A stretch of DNA of 64,000 nt from a bacterium (GCA_017744355.1 JAGIBK010000002.1:541001-605000), one strand, 5' to 3'; positions 26,859 to 35,508 are shown, counted from the stretch's first letter. The notes: generated from the letters alone by a model not told the origin. Numbers and translations are program-made.

Positions 26859-28175
26859 TCAGGTCTCCAATGCAGCGATCCAGCGAAGGGCGCTCAGGCT
26901 CGGCATGAAGCCGTACTCGCCGCCGCGCGTGACGACGAAGCGGGGAATCCCTTTCAGGCGCCTGGCAATCGGCCGGGTGGGGATCGTGTGGGTGCCGCCG
27001 TCATGGTTGTCGCCCGCGATGGGGTCTTTCAGGCCGTCGCTCAGACCGAGGAATTCGCCACCGTTGAGCCATTCCGACTGCACGAACTCGAACTGCCGAT
27101 CCAGATGGGCGCCGATGAAGGCGAACATCAGCCCGCGGTCCAAGCCGTCGTCTTCCAGCTCACCCTCGGGCAGCTCGGGGCCGTAGACGGTGCCTCGACG
27201 GATCATGCGGTGGAGCCGTACCACGCCAGCCACGGACGCATCGCGCGGGTTGGCGCGCCGGATGTGCGCGCCGGGGGGCGTCTTGTAGCCCGTCGGATCG
27301 TCGGCGTAGGTGAAGGCGTTACGGCACGCGCAGTCGTCGCCCAGCGAGGGATCGTCCTGGTCCGGTCTCAGCGCTAGGGGGGTGCCGCTGCGCCAGCGCC
27401 CCATCATCTTGGCAGCCAGGCGTTCCTCGTCCTCGGGGCTCTTGGCTTGCTCTTTGAGATAGCGGCGGAATGCGGCCACCCGCTGGTGCAGCTTACGGAA
27501 GGCCACGTAGGTGCCGTTGCGACCGAGGACCTCGGGCTGGGGCATCGAGGGCAGCCCGCCCGTCTCGTCGGGGTAGCCCAGCACGAACTCGCCCGCCTTG
27601 AGTGGCTGCTCATATGGGTTGCTGCCGGGGACGCCGCTACCTTCGATCGCAGGCTGGCTAATGCCGTCATGGTAGCCGAAGGGCTCTTTCTCGGTAGGGA
27701 GGGCATGGCAGTCCTGCCGCCAGACGGCAGTCACGCCTTGGGCCTCCTGGTAAGCCTTGCGCGCGCGGGCGAGCACGGCCTCGAGCTGCTGGGAGTCGGG
27801 CGCGAGGCACGTGAGCACGACGTGGACGTCGGACGTGCCGAGCGGGTACTCCCAGTGCTCGGGGCTGCTCTCGCCGACGTCGCCCAGCACCTGGGCCCGT
27901 GCGGCCATGCCCTGCCGGAACTCCCAGGCGAAGGAATCGAGCGAGCTTTGCGGCACGCCGAGCGCCTTGAGGCCTTGGTAGGTCAACGAGACGCTCATCC
28001 AGGCTTCGCCAGCCGGGCTGGTCGTATGGGCGGCCGACGCCACCACATCGGCAAGCCGACCAAGCGCCGCGCGCCCAGCCCCGGCATCGTCCACCCGCAA
28101 CAGGATGTAGGTCGCCGCATAGGGCGTCGGGCGTGGGCGCAGCACGCCGCTCTGTATCTCACTCAGTTCGAGCAT
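26859..28175 (-). CDS. DyP-type heme peroxidase
   Basis: 438 residues from ATG at 28175. The hallmark GxxDG motif is present (GYHDGISQPAIEG, about residue 175), as is the C-terminal heme-binding region with VVRLHRMIRRGTVYGPE, where the His and Arg-Arg fit the family pattern. DyP enzymes oxidise dyes, phenolics or porphyrin-type substrates with peroxide. It has no signal peptide. Its ATG shares one base with the TGA of the preceding gene, so translation is coupled. A much longer frame continues upstream but is a shadow of that gene. Confidence 0.9.
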   Translation of the reverse strand: MLELSEIQSGVLRPRPTPYAATYILLRVDDAGAGRAALGRLADVVASAAHTTSPAGEAWMSVSLTYQGLKALGVPQSSLDSFAWEFRQGMAARAQVLGDVGESSPEHWEYPLGTSDVHVVLTCLAPDSQQLEAVLARARKAYQEAQGVTAVWRQDCHALPTEKEPFGYHDGISQPAIEGSGVPGSNPYEQPLKAGEFVLGYPDETGGLPSMPQPEVLGRNGTYVAFRKLHQRVAAFRRYLKEQAKSPEDEERLAAKMMGRWRSGTPLALRPDQDDPSLGDDCACRNAFTYADDPTGYKTPPGAHIRRANPRDASVAGVVRLHRMIRRGTVYGPELPEGELEDDGLDRGLMFAFIGAHLDRQFEFVQSEWLNGGEFLGLSDGLKDPIAGDNHDGGTHTIPTRPIARRLKGIPRFVVTRGGEYGFMPSLSALRWIAALET

Positions 28176-29212
28176 CAGCGCGATCCTGCCAGTTGCCTGG
28201 CACCGGCCAGGTTCTTCCAGAACTGGATCAGGCTGTCGTCCTTGCCGAAGAGGGTGCTGAAGATGGTGGAGTCGGCCACCAGCACGTCGCCGGCTCGCCG
28301 GCCGCTGGGGGGCATCCACGCCAGCGCGTTGAACTCGCGGTTGCCCGCATTGGTGAAGGGGTGGGGGTGGCTCATGTCGATCGGCTGGGTGGCCAGCACC
28401 TGGACGGCCTTGGGGTCGTCGGTGGTCACCGCATAGTGCGGCAGGTGCTGGTGGAAGTTGAAGTTGCGCACGCCGCGTAGCCAACCCTTGGCGTCCAGAT
28501 CGGCGTTCACGGTGAGGGGCGCAATCTGGTTGGTGCCCGCCACCACCGCCGGCCGCAGGCCCCATCGGTTCTCCACCGGGATGCCGAGCCCCTTCATCAA
28601 GGAGCGGGTGTATGCGCCGAAGCGCTGCTGACGAGGCACCAGGGCGTCGCCGTGGTGGGCGTACTCCATGGCGCGCTCTTTCAGGTCGTCCGAGTGCCCC
28701 ACGTCGTGGTGCGGGCCGATGAGCAAGCATGTGCCTTCCCGCTCGAGGAAGGCGCGCACCGCCTCGATCTCCTCGGGGGCGGCCGTCTGGTTGGTCACCA
28801 TGTGGTCCAGGCCAAAGACCAGGAGCGTGTCCGCATCGGCGAGCACGCGCTCGTCGAGGGGCAGCTGGAACCCGGCCTGGTCGACGCGCTGGAACACGGG
28901 CACCACGTGCCCGGTGACCTCCTCGACCACCGATTGGAATTGCACCCAGGCCCAGAAGAACAGCTCGAGCGAGCCGGCAATGCCCTGGTTGAACAACATC
29001 GGATCGGCCCACTGGGGGCTCTCGTAGGCGGGCCAGAGCACCCGCCGTACCTCGGTCATCGTCGAGAAGCGGTTGTCCATCTTGCGGGGGTCGGCGTTGG
29101 CCTCGCCCGGGTAGCTCCAGGCCATATAGATGCTCACCCGTCGCCGCCCCGGTGTCTCGGGCCGGGCTTTGTGGTTCTGATTGTACGTGCGTGCGGTCGT
29201 CACCTTGGTCAT
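28175..29212 (-). CDS. Conserved-looking protein of DyP operon, possible GATase/DUF4350-like fold
   Basis: 345 residues from ATG at 29212, 11 bases after the stop of the preceding gene. It has a segment like the Rossmann-type GIFT/DUF4350 domain: DADTLLVFGLDHMVTN, then AVRAFLEREGTCLLIGPHHD. The middle contains WGLRPAVVAGTNQIAPLTV. No signal peptide or membrane helix is evident. It sits between a small alpha-beta protein and the DyP peroxidase with coupled translation, so a shared pathway is likely. Function not recognised. Confidence 0.75.
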   Translation of the reverse strand: MTKVTTARTYNQNHKARPETPGRRRVSIYMAWSYPGEANADPRKMDNRFSTMTEVRRVLWPAYESPQWADPMLFNQGIAGSLELFFWAWVQFQSVVEEVTGHVVPVFQRVDQAGFQLPLDERVLADADTLLVFGLDHMVTNQTAAPEEIEAVRAFLEREGTCLLIGPHHDVGHSDDLKERAMEYAHHGDALVPRQQRFGAYTRSLMKGLGIPVENRWGLRPAVVAGTNQIAPLTVNADLDAKGWLRGVRNFNFHQHLPHYAVTTDDPKAVQVLATQPIDMSHPHPFTNAGNREFNALAWMPPSGRRAGDVLVADSTIFSTLFGKDDSLIQFWKNLAGARQLAGSR

Positions 29213-29223
29213 GGGATACCTGC

Positions 29224-29757
29224 CTATTGCATCTGCTCGAGCATCTGGGAGAACGCGGCCTTGATGGCCAGGGCCTTCTTGATCTCGTCGCTCGAGACGA
29301 AGGGATACTCGCCGTACTCGAGGAAGCTGTTGCACTGGTGATCGCGGATGAAGCGGATGAACGCTTCGGTGTTGGTCTTCCAGTCCTCAGGGAAGCCTTC
29401 GAGATTCTCGAAGGCCGTGTCGATGCCCGTCTTCTTGAAGAGCATCACCGCGTCCTCAGTGTATTTGTCGAAGTCGGTGTCGAAGATGCCCTGGTACATG
29501 AAGCGTGTGTCGTTGTCGAACAACACCCAGCGCAGGTAGTGCAGCTTGAGTGGGGCTAGCACGTGCGGATCGCCCTTGAGGGCCTCTTCGAGCCGGCGGC
29601 CGTACTCGCGTATCGCCTCCGCGCGTCCAGGCTTGACGTTCGCAATGACAGTAAAGCCGTAGTTGGCGGCCGTCTTCGGGAAGATCGGACCGTACTTGCC
29701 TTGCTCGAGATGCTCGGTCGACTTCGGAATGTAAGTTCCTTGAGGCGTGATCGCCAT
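29224..29757 (-). CDS. First protein of the DyP operon, unknown function
   Basis: 177 residues from ATG at 29757 with GGGAGGG upstream. Repeated alpha-beta units suggest a dimeric ferredoxin-like barrel: YGFTVIANVKPGRAEAIREY in the first half and LHYLRWVLFDNDTRFMYQG in the middle. It has some resemblance to small proteins that accompany heme peroxidases or lipoxygenases, but I do not recognise a named family. Start of a three-gene unit. Confidence 0.7.
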   Translation of the reverse strand: MAITPQGTYIPKSTEHLEQGKYGPIFPKTAANYGFTVIANVKPGRAEAIREYGRRLEEALKGDPHVLAPLKLHYLRWVLFDNDTRFMYQGIFDTDFDKYTEDAVMLFKKTGIDTAFENLEGFPEDWKTNTEAFIRFIRDHQCNSFLEYGEYPFVSSDEIKKALAIKAAFSQMLEQMQ

Positions 29758-29970
29758 GGCAGCCCTCCCACTCGAGACGATATGACCTGGTTGAAAAGTA
29801 GCACTGGGCAATGTCGCGCACAATGGCGGTTCAAAAGCTATTTGTTGATGCTTCTGTCTGCTTTTGCCGGTGCATTTTATCGACGCAGCCCCACAGAACG
29901 CCAATGGCAAGAAAACCTGCGGTGGTGCGGTATCTGAACGTCGGTAATGACGCTGCTCGCCAGAGGCAGC

Positions 29971-30033
29971 CTCCACTCGAACGAGTAAACACCGCAGAAG
30001 TGCAACGTGATGCACTTCTGCTTCAGCGTCTAG
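29971..30033 (+). repeat. Full 63-bp ychF-tail repeat with 11-bp hairpin
   Basis: Arm CCACTCGAACG at 29973, a perfect 11-bp stem GCAGAAGTGCA/TGCACTTCTGC around ACGTGA, and a core that is 25 of 27 bases identical to the ychF end (VMHFCFSV-stop). The best example of the folded form of this element. Confidence 0.85.
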
Positions 30034-30104
30034 CGCCTGGGATCGAATCACTTCCTGCTTGTTGCAGATGACCCACTTTTCTCTTTGACGCATCTGCACG
30101 AAGA

Positions 30105-30128
30105 CGCCCCCGGCCAGAGCCAGGGGCG
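30105..30128. terminator. Hairpin near end of the exported protein gene
   Basis: CGCCCCCGGC pairs with GCCAGGGGCG (one mismatch) around CAGA. It lies 111 bases past the stop of the minus-strand gene at 30239, without a clear T tract. Confidence 0.5.
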
Positions 30129-30238
30129 GTCTAGGGCGTGTTTCTGAATTACCGAATTTCGGGCGATAGCTCACCCGCGACAGGCACCCCGTTGGAAGCT
30201 GTATGCTGCTGGGGGAATGCGGCGCGCTTGTAGTGTGT

Positions 30239-31576
30239 TCAGTCCTTCAAGCGGAGCAGCGCTTCTCTGAGGTACGACTGCGCGTCGCCGAACAACTGGT
30301 GCGCCTCCTTGCCGGACTGGAGCCGCATGGTGTCGAGGTAGTCGTCGGAGACCGCCCGCACCACCAGCAGTCCCTGGTCGGAGCAGGTGAGCGTGCCGCC
30401 GGGGATTTGCCAGGACGCGGACATGCGGCGCTCATTCTGGTACGACGGTGCCCCATGCTCCTTTACCAGCCGCTCGGCGCCGCTCTTGAACCGTGCCATG
30501 CGCGCCTCCTGATCCTGGGCCTGGGTGAGGTCGACGATCATCAGCTCGTACAGGTGCCGACCCTTGGGGGTAAACGCTCCCATGACCGCGAGCTCGCGAT
30601 CTTGCAAGGCACCGCGATAGAGTACAAAGCCTCGTTGCTCGTCTTGATCGGCCACCCGGAAACCAGCGAGCTTTCGCTTGACGTCGTCGATCGAGTGCCC
30701 GAACTTCACCCCTTCGAATAGATCCCTGCCATTCTCCACAGGCGGCAAGTTGGCCGCGCGGTAGCGCATCACGGCATCCTCGATCGCCTTACCGGCGGGG
30801 CTCATCAACCTCGATGCCTCGGCCCAGGCCTTGCTCTTGAGGTGTCTGCGCGTCAGTTCGTCACCGCTGGCGTCTGCTAGCCCCGCGCCATAGGTCAGCA
30901 GGTCGAAGAGCGTGGTCGGGCCGGTGTACCCGCCTGCCTCCTCGTCATCCTCATCGTCGTAGTATCCCTGCTTGGGTGTTGCCGCCTGAGTCGGCGCCGT
31001 GATGCCGAGTTCGGGAGCGGCGGCCAGGACCGCGTCATCGGCCGCGAAGTGCAATTCGGTTCCACCGTTCGACAGCTTGAGGTGAACGATGCCCTCCTTC
31101 AGCACCCAGTGGGTCAGCGTGGCATCCTTGCGACGGGGCGGGCCGAACGTCGACTCGAGCGCACGGATCTGACGCTCGTAGATCGCCTTCGTCCCGCTGC
31201 CGTTCGTGTCGCGCTGCTTGGGAACGGTTCGCTGGATCACGTACCAGAGCTGCTGGGACTTGGGCGAGAAGTAGGCTAGCAAATAGCTGGGGTCGTCTCC
31301 GGATGTTGCTTCGTAAATGCGACCGGCCGTGAAGGCATCCGACTGGATCCTGCGGAATTCCGCCCGACGCATCTTGCCCTCGAACGCCGCGGCCGTCTCG
31401 GAGAAATCGATGCCGTATGCGAAATCCAGGCGCTTGATGGCGGGTGAGGCAATGGGGTCGTTGTACTGGGCACCAGCGGGCGGTTGCTTGGCAGGAGCGG
31501 CCGACGCGTGCGACGTCGGGATCGCGACGAAGCTGGCGAGAAGGACGACCGGAATCAAGGCCTGGAATTTTGGCAA
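30239..31576 (-). CDS. Exported protein of unknown function
   Basis: 445 residues from TTG at 31576 (GGAG upstream), where a signal peptide begins (ALIPVVLLASFVAIP, then SHASA). The protein is alpha-beta and mostly soluble. Two halves contain similar wording: KRLDFAYGIDFSETAAAFEGK near the N-terminus and FEGVKFGHSIDDVKRKLAGF near residue 310, suggesting an internal duplication of a region resembling small bacterial outer-surface sensors. Between them is an acidic stretch YYDDEDDEEAGG. Family not recognised. Confidence 0.7.
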   Translation of the reverse strand: MPKFQALIPVVLLASFVAIPTSHASAAPAKQPPAGAQYNDPIASPAIKRLDFAYGIDFSETAAAFEGKMRRAEFRRIQSDAFTAGRIYEATSGDDPSYLLAYFSPKSQQLWYVIQRTVPKQRDTNGSGTKAIYERQIRALESTFGPPRRKDATLTHWVLKEGIVHLKLSNGGTELHFAADDAVLAAAPELGITAPTQAATPKQGYYDDEDDEEAGGYTGPTTLFDLLTYGAGLADASGDELTRRHLKSKAWAEASRLMSPAGKAIEDAVMRYRAANLPPVENGRDLFEGVKFGHSIDDVKRKLAGFRVADQDEQRGFVLYRGALQDRELAVMGAFTPKGRHLYELMIVDLTQAQDQEARMARFKSGAERLVKEHGAPSYQNERRMSASWQIPGGTLTCSDQGLLVVRAVSDDYLDTMRLQSGKEAHQLFGDAQSYLREALLRLKD

Positions 31577-31684
31577 GGGGATGGCTCCTCGAACGTGACG
31601 CACCGGTCATGCATGCCCGGATCCCCAGCCCCGAAACACGATTGGTTCAACAGCGTCGCTCGTGTCCCGTACAGGCGGGAAAGC

Positions 31685-31747
31685 GGTCACTTAAAGTGTC
31701 GAACGACGTGAAAGTGCGTCGTCAGGATGGGGACGACCTTCCACGTT
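31685..31747 (+). repeat. 63-bp repeat with long imperfect hairpin, diverged core
   Basis: Arm GGTCACTTAAAG, then ACGTGAAAG...TCGTC pairing with GACGACCTTCCACGT, with unpaired bases in the left strand. The core reads VRMGTTFHV and is weakly like ychF, but overall length and the GTCAGG position match the other copies exactly. It overlaps the stop codon of the minus-strand NHL lipoprotein gene. Confidence 0.55.
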
Positions 31748-32843
31748 AGGGTGTGCGTGCGAGCCGTCGGATAGCGGAGTTGCGGGTATCGGTGACGAAA
31801 AAACCGCCCGAGCCATCCGTGACAATGGCCCGAGGCCAGTTGAAGAGGGCCGACGCGCCATCCCCGTTCACGAATCCGGTCGTTCCAGGGGGCGTACTGC
31901 CGGCAATCGTGGTCACCGACCCGGCGGGTGTCACCCGGCGAATCATGTGGTTGGAGCCATCGACCACGTAGACGTTGCCTTCGGCATCCAACGCGACACT
32001 CGAGGGCCCGCTGAAGCGCGCTTGCTCGCCGTTGCCGTCGGCGTAGCCGCGCGTGCCCCCCGCAAGCACCGTCTTGGTCTGGTCCGAGAGGTTGACGAGC
32101 GTCAGGTTATCGTAGACGTTGTCCGCCACCACCATGCGCCCGTCCGCTGTGAAGGCAAGGCCCTGCGGGCTGAAGAACCAGTCGGGCGTCGCATAGGAGA
32201 CCGTGCCGTCGGCAATCTTGTAGATGCGCCCGTACCAGTCCGAAACGTAGAGATGGCCGTCCGGACCGAAGGCCAGCGTGGTCGGGATCTTGAATTTCGC
32301 CTCGGTTATCGAGCCGATCGCCGCCCCTTCGGCGGTTGCCTCCGTCGAGCCCGCGAAGGTCGTCACGACGCCCTCGGGGCTAACCTTTCGGATACGATGG
32401 TTGTACGTGTCGGCCACGTAGAGGTTGCCGTCCGCCCCCAGGGCGATCCCCTCCGGAAAGTGGAACTTGGCAGCGGTTCCGGTGCCATCGAGGTAGCCAC
32501 GGGAGTCGCCCGCGCCTGTCCAGCCGGCTAGCGTCGTCACGGTCCCTGCCGGCGTGATTTTACGGATGAGGTTGAGGTTGCGATCGGCGACGTAGAGGTT
32601 GCCCGAGGCGTCACGCACCAGGCCCATCACCCAGCCGATTTCACTCGCATTCCCTTTTCCGCTCACGAAGGTGGAGACCACGTAGGGCCCAGCAGAGTTG
32701 CCAGGGATGCCGGGCGTGGCTGGCGCAGAGGGCGTCTTGCCATCCGTAGGGGTGGAGGTCGAGGCGCTCGGGGCCTGGGCGATACACCCAGTCACCACGA
32801 GAACGACGAGAGCGGTGGCGAGCACGAGGTGGCGAGTGGCCAA
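31746..32843 (-). CDS. NHL-repeat lipoprotein
   Basis: 365 residues from TTG at 32843, with GGAGG five bases upstream and a signal peptide whose lipobox is VVTGC (Cys near residue 20). Six NHL blades follow, each with a G-N-L-Y-V-A-D-type strand: ASGNLYVADRNLNLIRKI, DGNLYVADTYNHRIRKV, DGHLYVSDWYGRIYKI, EGNVYVVDGSNHMIRRV. NHL propellers bind ligands or proteins outside the cell. Strongly related in design to the lipoprotein at 59891-61300. Its stop codon lies inside a repeat copy. Confidence 0.9.
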   Translation of the reverse strand: MATRHLVLATALVVLVVTGCIAQAPSASTSTPTDGKTPSAPATPGIPGNSAGPYVVSTFVSGKGNASEIGWVMGLVRDASGNLYVADRNLNLIRKITPAGTVTTLAGWTGAGDSRGYLDGTGTAAKFHFPEGIALGADGNLYVADTYNHRIRKVSPEGVVTTFAGSTEATAEGAAIGSITEAKFKIPTTLAFGPDGHLYVSDWYGRIYKIADGTVSYATPDWFFSPQGLAFTADGRMVVADNVYDNLTLVNLSDQTKTVLAGGTRGYADGNGEQARFSGPSSVALDAEGNVYVVDGSNHMIRRVTPAGSVTTIAGSTPPGTTGFVNGDGASALFNWPRAIVTDGSGGFFVTDTRNSAIRRLARTP

Positions 32844-32983
32844 AGGGGGCCTCCATAACGCGTGTGTGATTGAGGAACGATTGCTCGGCAGATGATACCT
32901 TAATGACATTTCCTTCGCAAACCTTCGCGAGAAGGAGGTCGCACATCAGATTCATCGCCTAAGGTCTGCTATGACCACGCTTA

Positions 32984-33008
32984 GAGCCCCGCTGTACCGG
33001 CGGGGCTC
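32984..33008. terminator. Hairpin between NHL lipoprotein and ferritin-like gene
   Basis: GAGCCCCGC/GCGGGGCTC with a 7-base loop. A second small hairpin (CACCTG-ACTT-CAGGTG) at about 33051-33066 lies closer to the stop of the ferritin-like gene. Either can serve as a terminator. Confidence 0.6.
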
Positions 33009-33090
33009 CTCGTTGACGACCTGATTTACAATCTTTCAGCAGAGCGGCTGTGCGTCATCACCTGACTTCAGGTGGACACATTGGGTCGGG

Positions 33091-33708
33091 CTAGCTCTGC
33101 GGAGCACATTTTACACTCATGGACGAGAGCAAGTTGGCCAGGTCGTTTGCATGGTCCTCTTCGTCCTTGAGGATCGACTCGAACAGCCGGCGGGTGGTCG
33201 GATCACCGGTTCCAAACCACTCGATGATGCGGCGGTAAATTTCGATCACCACCCGCTCTTCCACGAGGTCCTCTTTGATCATATCGGCCAGCGAACAGGA
33301 TTTTCCGTACTTGGTGGCGGTGCGCTCGGCGATGGTGGCGGGGTTGAGGTCTGGATCGCCGCCCAACTGGTCGATCCGCGTGGCAATCATCATCATGTGG
33401 CGTTGCTCGTCTTCGGCGTGCTCTTCGAACTCGTCGGCGACCTGCGGGAAATCGATACCCTTGGCGACAATCTGGTGATGACGATAGCGCAAGACACAGA
33501 GGATCTCGCTGGCCAGGGCCTGGTTGAGCAGTTTGTAGGCTTGGTGCAGGTCGAGCGGGTAATCCGGGGTCACGGGCCCCTTGTCGATGGATTCGTTGGC
33601 GTCTCGTCGAATCTGCTCAACGTCATACAGCGGGGCTTGGGGCACCAGCGGCGTCGCCTTGACACTCGTTTCCGCCGGCTGAGGTTGATTGCGCGTTTGC
33701 TTTTGCAT
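33091..33708 (-). CDS. Ferritin-like (bacterioferritin-type) protein
   Basis: 205 residues from ATG at 33708 with GGAGGTGG upstream. A four-helix bundle with carboxylate ligands for a diiron centre: ALASEILCVLRYRHHQ, EEHAEDEQRHMMMIATRI, EERVVIEIYRRIIEWFG and DEEDHANDLANLL. The first 50 residues are polar and unstructured. It likely stores or detoxifies iron. The heme-ligand methionine of true bacterioferritins is not evident, so the bfr symbol is not given. Confidence 0.85.
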   Translation of the reverse strand: MQKQTRNQPQPAETSVKATPLVPQAPLYDVEQIRRDANESIDKGPVTPDYPLDLHQAYKLLNQALASEILCVLRYRHHQIVAKGIDFPQVADEFEEHAEDEQRHMMMIATRIDQLGGDPDLNPATIAERTATKYGKSCSLADMIKEDLVEERVVIEIYRRIIEWFGTGDPTTRRLFESILKDEEDHANDLANLLSSMSVKCAPQS

Positions 33709-33902
33709 GACACCACCTCCTGTCGATGGGGAGTGTAATGCAAAGCGATCCCGCCCCCTACAGTCGAACAGGTCTCTCAAATGAACGTGCGTCTTGGAAG
33801 AGGGACCCCGAAGGGCAGCAGCTTTCGCTCGACTGTGCGACCTCATGGCATAATACCGGTTGCAAGTGCTCGCTTTCCTTGTATGGAGCGCAATCTGCCG
33901 CC

Positions 33903-34829
33903 ATGGATCCAGCCTATACCTTCGAACTGCTTGATTCGCAGCAAGTGGTTGGCTTTCAACACCTGAGTTATCCCATCTACCGCCCTCAACTGCGCAATGC
34001 CGCACAGTCCGGTACGCTGGTTGCGATCGGCGTATCGGATGGGACCAGAGCCGTGGGGCTTGTGCTGGCTGACCACCCCAGAGACTCGCGCCTCGGGGTC
34101 GTTCTCTCCCTCTATGTCACCCCTCAGTATCGACGCCGAGGGCTTGGCAAGACCTTGTTCGGGTTATTGGGAGATGAGCTGCGCCGGCGGGGCTGTTTCG
34201 AGGCAAAAGCCTCGTTCATGGATGGCACCCCATCCACTCCCGGCGTCGAGCGGATCCTCAGCCATCACGATTGGTCCCAGCCCCTCGAACGGGTGTGGGT
34301 TTGCACGGGGACGCGGGAAAGCATCGTTTCCTTGCCCTGGTTGCAGGACCTCCCGCTTCCCGAGGCGTTTGAAATGTTTCCCTGGAACGCGTTGAGAGAT
34401 GACGAGCGGCAAGCCCTCTTGGAGCAGGAAGCGGTAGCTCCGGGCTATCCCGCAATCCTGTCCCCTTTTCGCGAGGAGCACCTTCTCGAGCCGCTCAATA
34501 GCCTTGGGCTCAGGTACCGAGGCCAGGTTGTGGGCTGGTTGATCACGCACCGGATCGCCCCGGATACCATTCGCTACACGTCCTTATTCGTAAGAGAGGA
34601 ACTCCAAGCCCTGGGACGCGCGATTCCCTTGGTTGCCCGCGCGATCCGCTTGCAACTAGAGGATGGCGGGGCGAACAAGGGGACCTTTGCCGTCCTGGTT
34701 CAAAACCGGGCGATGGCGAACTTCATCCACCGCCGCTTAGCCCCCCACCTCGCCAGTATCCGGAAATCCTGGGAATCGAGCCTTTCTGTTGCTCACCTTG
34801 GCTCGAGCGCGGCCTCTGCTGGATCCTAG
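33903..34829 (+). CDS. Two-domain GNAT acyltransferase, candidate RiPP maturase
   Basis: 308 residues from ATG at 33903; there is no strong Shine-Dalgarno, and longer in-frame starts exist. The N-terminal GNAT domain (about 1-145) has the acyl-CoA loop SLYVTPQYRRRGLGKTLF (R-x-x-G-x-G). A second GNAT-like half (about 175-290) has YRGQVVGWLITHRI then SLFVREELQALGRAIPL. Duplicated GNATs of this kind act on small molecules or peptides. The next gene, on the same strand 239 bases away, is an NHLP-leader precursor, so acylation of that peptide is a good hypothesis. Confidence 0.8.
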   Translation: MDPAYTFELLDSQQVVGFQHLSYPIYRPQLRNAAQSGTLVAIGVSDGTRAVGLVLADHPRDSRLGVVLSLYVTPQYRRRGLGKTLFGLLGDELRRRGCFEAKASFMDGTPSTPGVERILSHHDWSQPLERVWVCTGTRESIVSLPWLQDLPLPEAFEMFPWNALRDDERQALLEQEAVAPGYPAILSPFREEHLLEPLNSLGLRYRGQVVGWLITHRIAPDTIRYTSLFVREELQALGRAIPLVARAIRLQLEDGGANKGTFAVLVQNRAMANFIHRRLAPHLASIRKSWESSLSVAHLGSSAASAGS

Positions 34830-35068
34830 GCGAACCCCATGATTAACAGGCTCATCGTGCGCTAGAGAGCGAATGTGCTGGAACATCCACCTGTGAACCT
34901 TCTCACAGGCGTGGTGTGATTCACCCTCGCAAGAATTGCCTTGAAGCGTCTTATAATGATTTGAAAAGTTGGCACAGTCGAAAAGGCATTCGCTTTGGCG
35001 TTCCTCGGATGTTTCGTCGCGCTGGGTCTAACCGCTTCATCGCAGGACAGAAAGGAATCGTAGCCTTC

Positions 35069-35371
35069 ATGCAACAAGCCACCCGTAGCCAGATCGAGTC
35101 CCACATGATTGCCCGCGCCTGGGAAGATGAGACCTTCAAGGCAGAGTTGATGGCTTCTCCCCGGACCGTCCTCGAGAAGGAACTGGGCTTCAAGCTTCCG
35201 GATGGCCTCAACATCAAGGTCTTCGATGAGAGCGATAATTCGCTCTACTTGGTGATTCCCCGCAATCCCCATGCCGAAGAGCTTTCTGATCTGGAACTCG
35301 AGGCCGTTGCTGGCGGTAAGATTGCCACCTCGGTCGCCCAAATATCTTCCGTGGAAAGGGATTTGGCGTAG
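35069..35371 (+). CDS. NHLP-leader RiPP precursor peptide
   Basis: 100 residues from ATG at 35069 (AAAGGA about 12 bases upstream). The leader is the nitrile-hydratase-alpha-like type: IARAWEDETFKAELMASPRT, then LEKELGFKLPDGLNIKVFDE and LYLVIPRNP. It ends in ELSDLELEAVAGG, the double-glycine site cut by C39-type peptidases. The predicted core is 17 residues, KIATSVAQISSVERDLA, with no Cys. A TATAAT at 34952 may be its -10. No LanM, radical SAM enzyme or C39 transporter is in the window; the neighbouring GNAT is the only candidate modifying enzyme. Confidence 0.88.
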   Translation: MQQATRSQIESHMIARAWEDETFKAELMASPRTVLEKELGFKLPDGLNIKVFDESDNSLYLVIPRNPHAEELSDLELEAVAGGKIATSVAQISSVERDLA

Positions 35372-35438
35372 TCACGCCAAATCGATAATCCTGGTTATCG
35401 GGACTGCTTCTCGCCCTTTGGCTGATAGTGAAAGGCCT

Positions 35439-35486
35439 GAAGCCCCCTCTGCGAATCGCCCGAAAGCGATTCGCGGAGGGGGCTTC
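35439..35486. terminator. Long hairpin after the precursor gene
   Basis: A 21-base arm starting GAAGCCCCCTCTGCGAATCGC pairs with the downstream arm with one mismatch, loop CCGAAA. Lies 68 bases after the precursor stop and before the lipase promoter. Confidence 0.8.
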
Positions 35487-35508
35487 CCATTTGGCCGCTC
35501 GGTTGTTA

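Larger units (their letters stand above)
29758..30238. other. Intergenic region upstream of the DyP operon
   Basis: About 480 bases between the DyP operon start and the end of the exported protein gene at 30239. It holds a full ychF-tail repeat (29971-30033), a GC-rich hairpin (30105-30128) and the unmapped DyP promoter. No gene is supported. Confidence 0.5.

Noticed and set aside
26859-29012. A 717-residue DyP fusion protein
   Set aside because: The upstream 279 codons are an out-of-phase shadow of the coupled gene at 28175-29212 with composition typical of shadow frames; the ATG at 28175 fits the family N-terminus.
33051-33066. Another ychF-tail repeat copy near the ferritin-like gene
   Set aside because: GTCATCACCTGACTTCAGG shares a few bases, but no arm is present and the stretch is explained by a simple hairpin.
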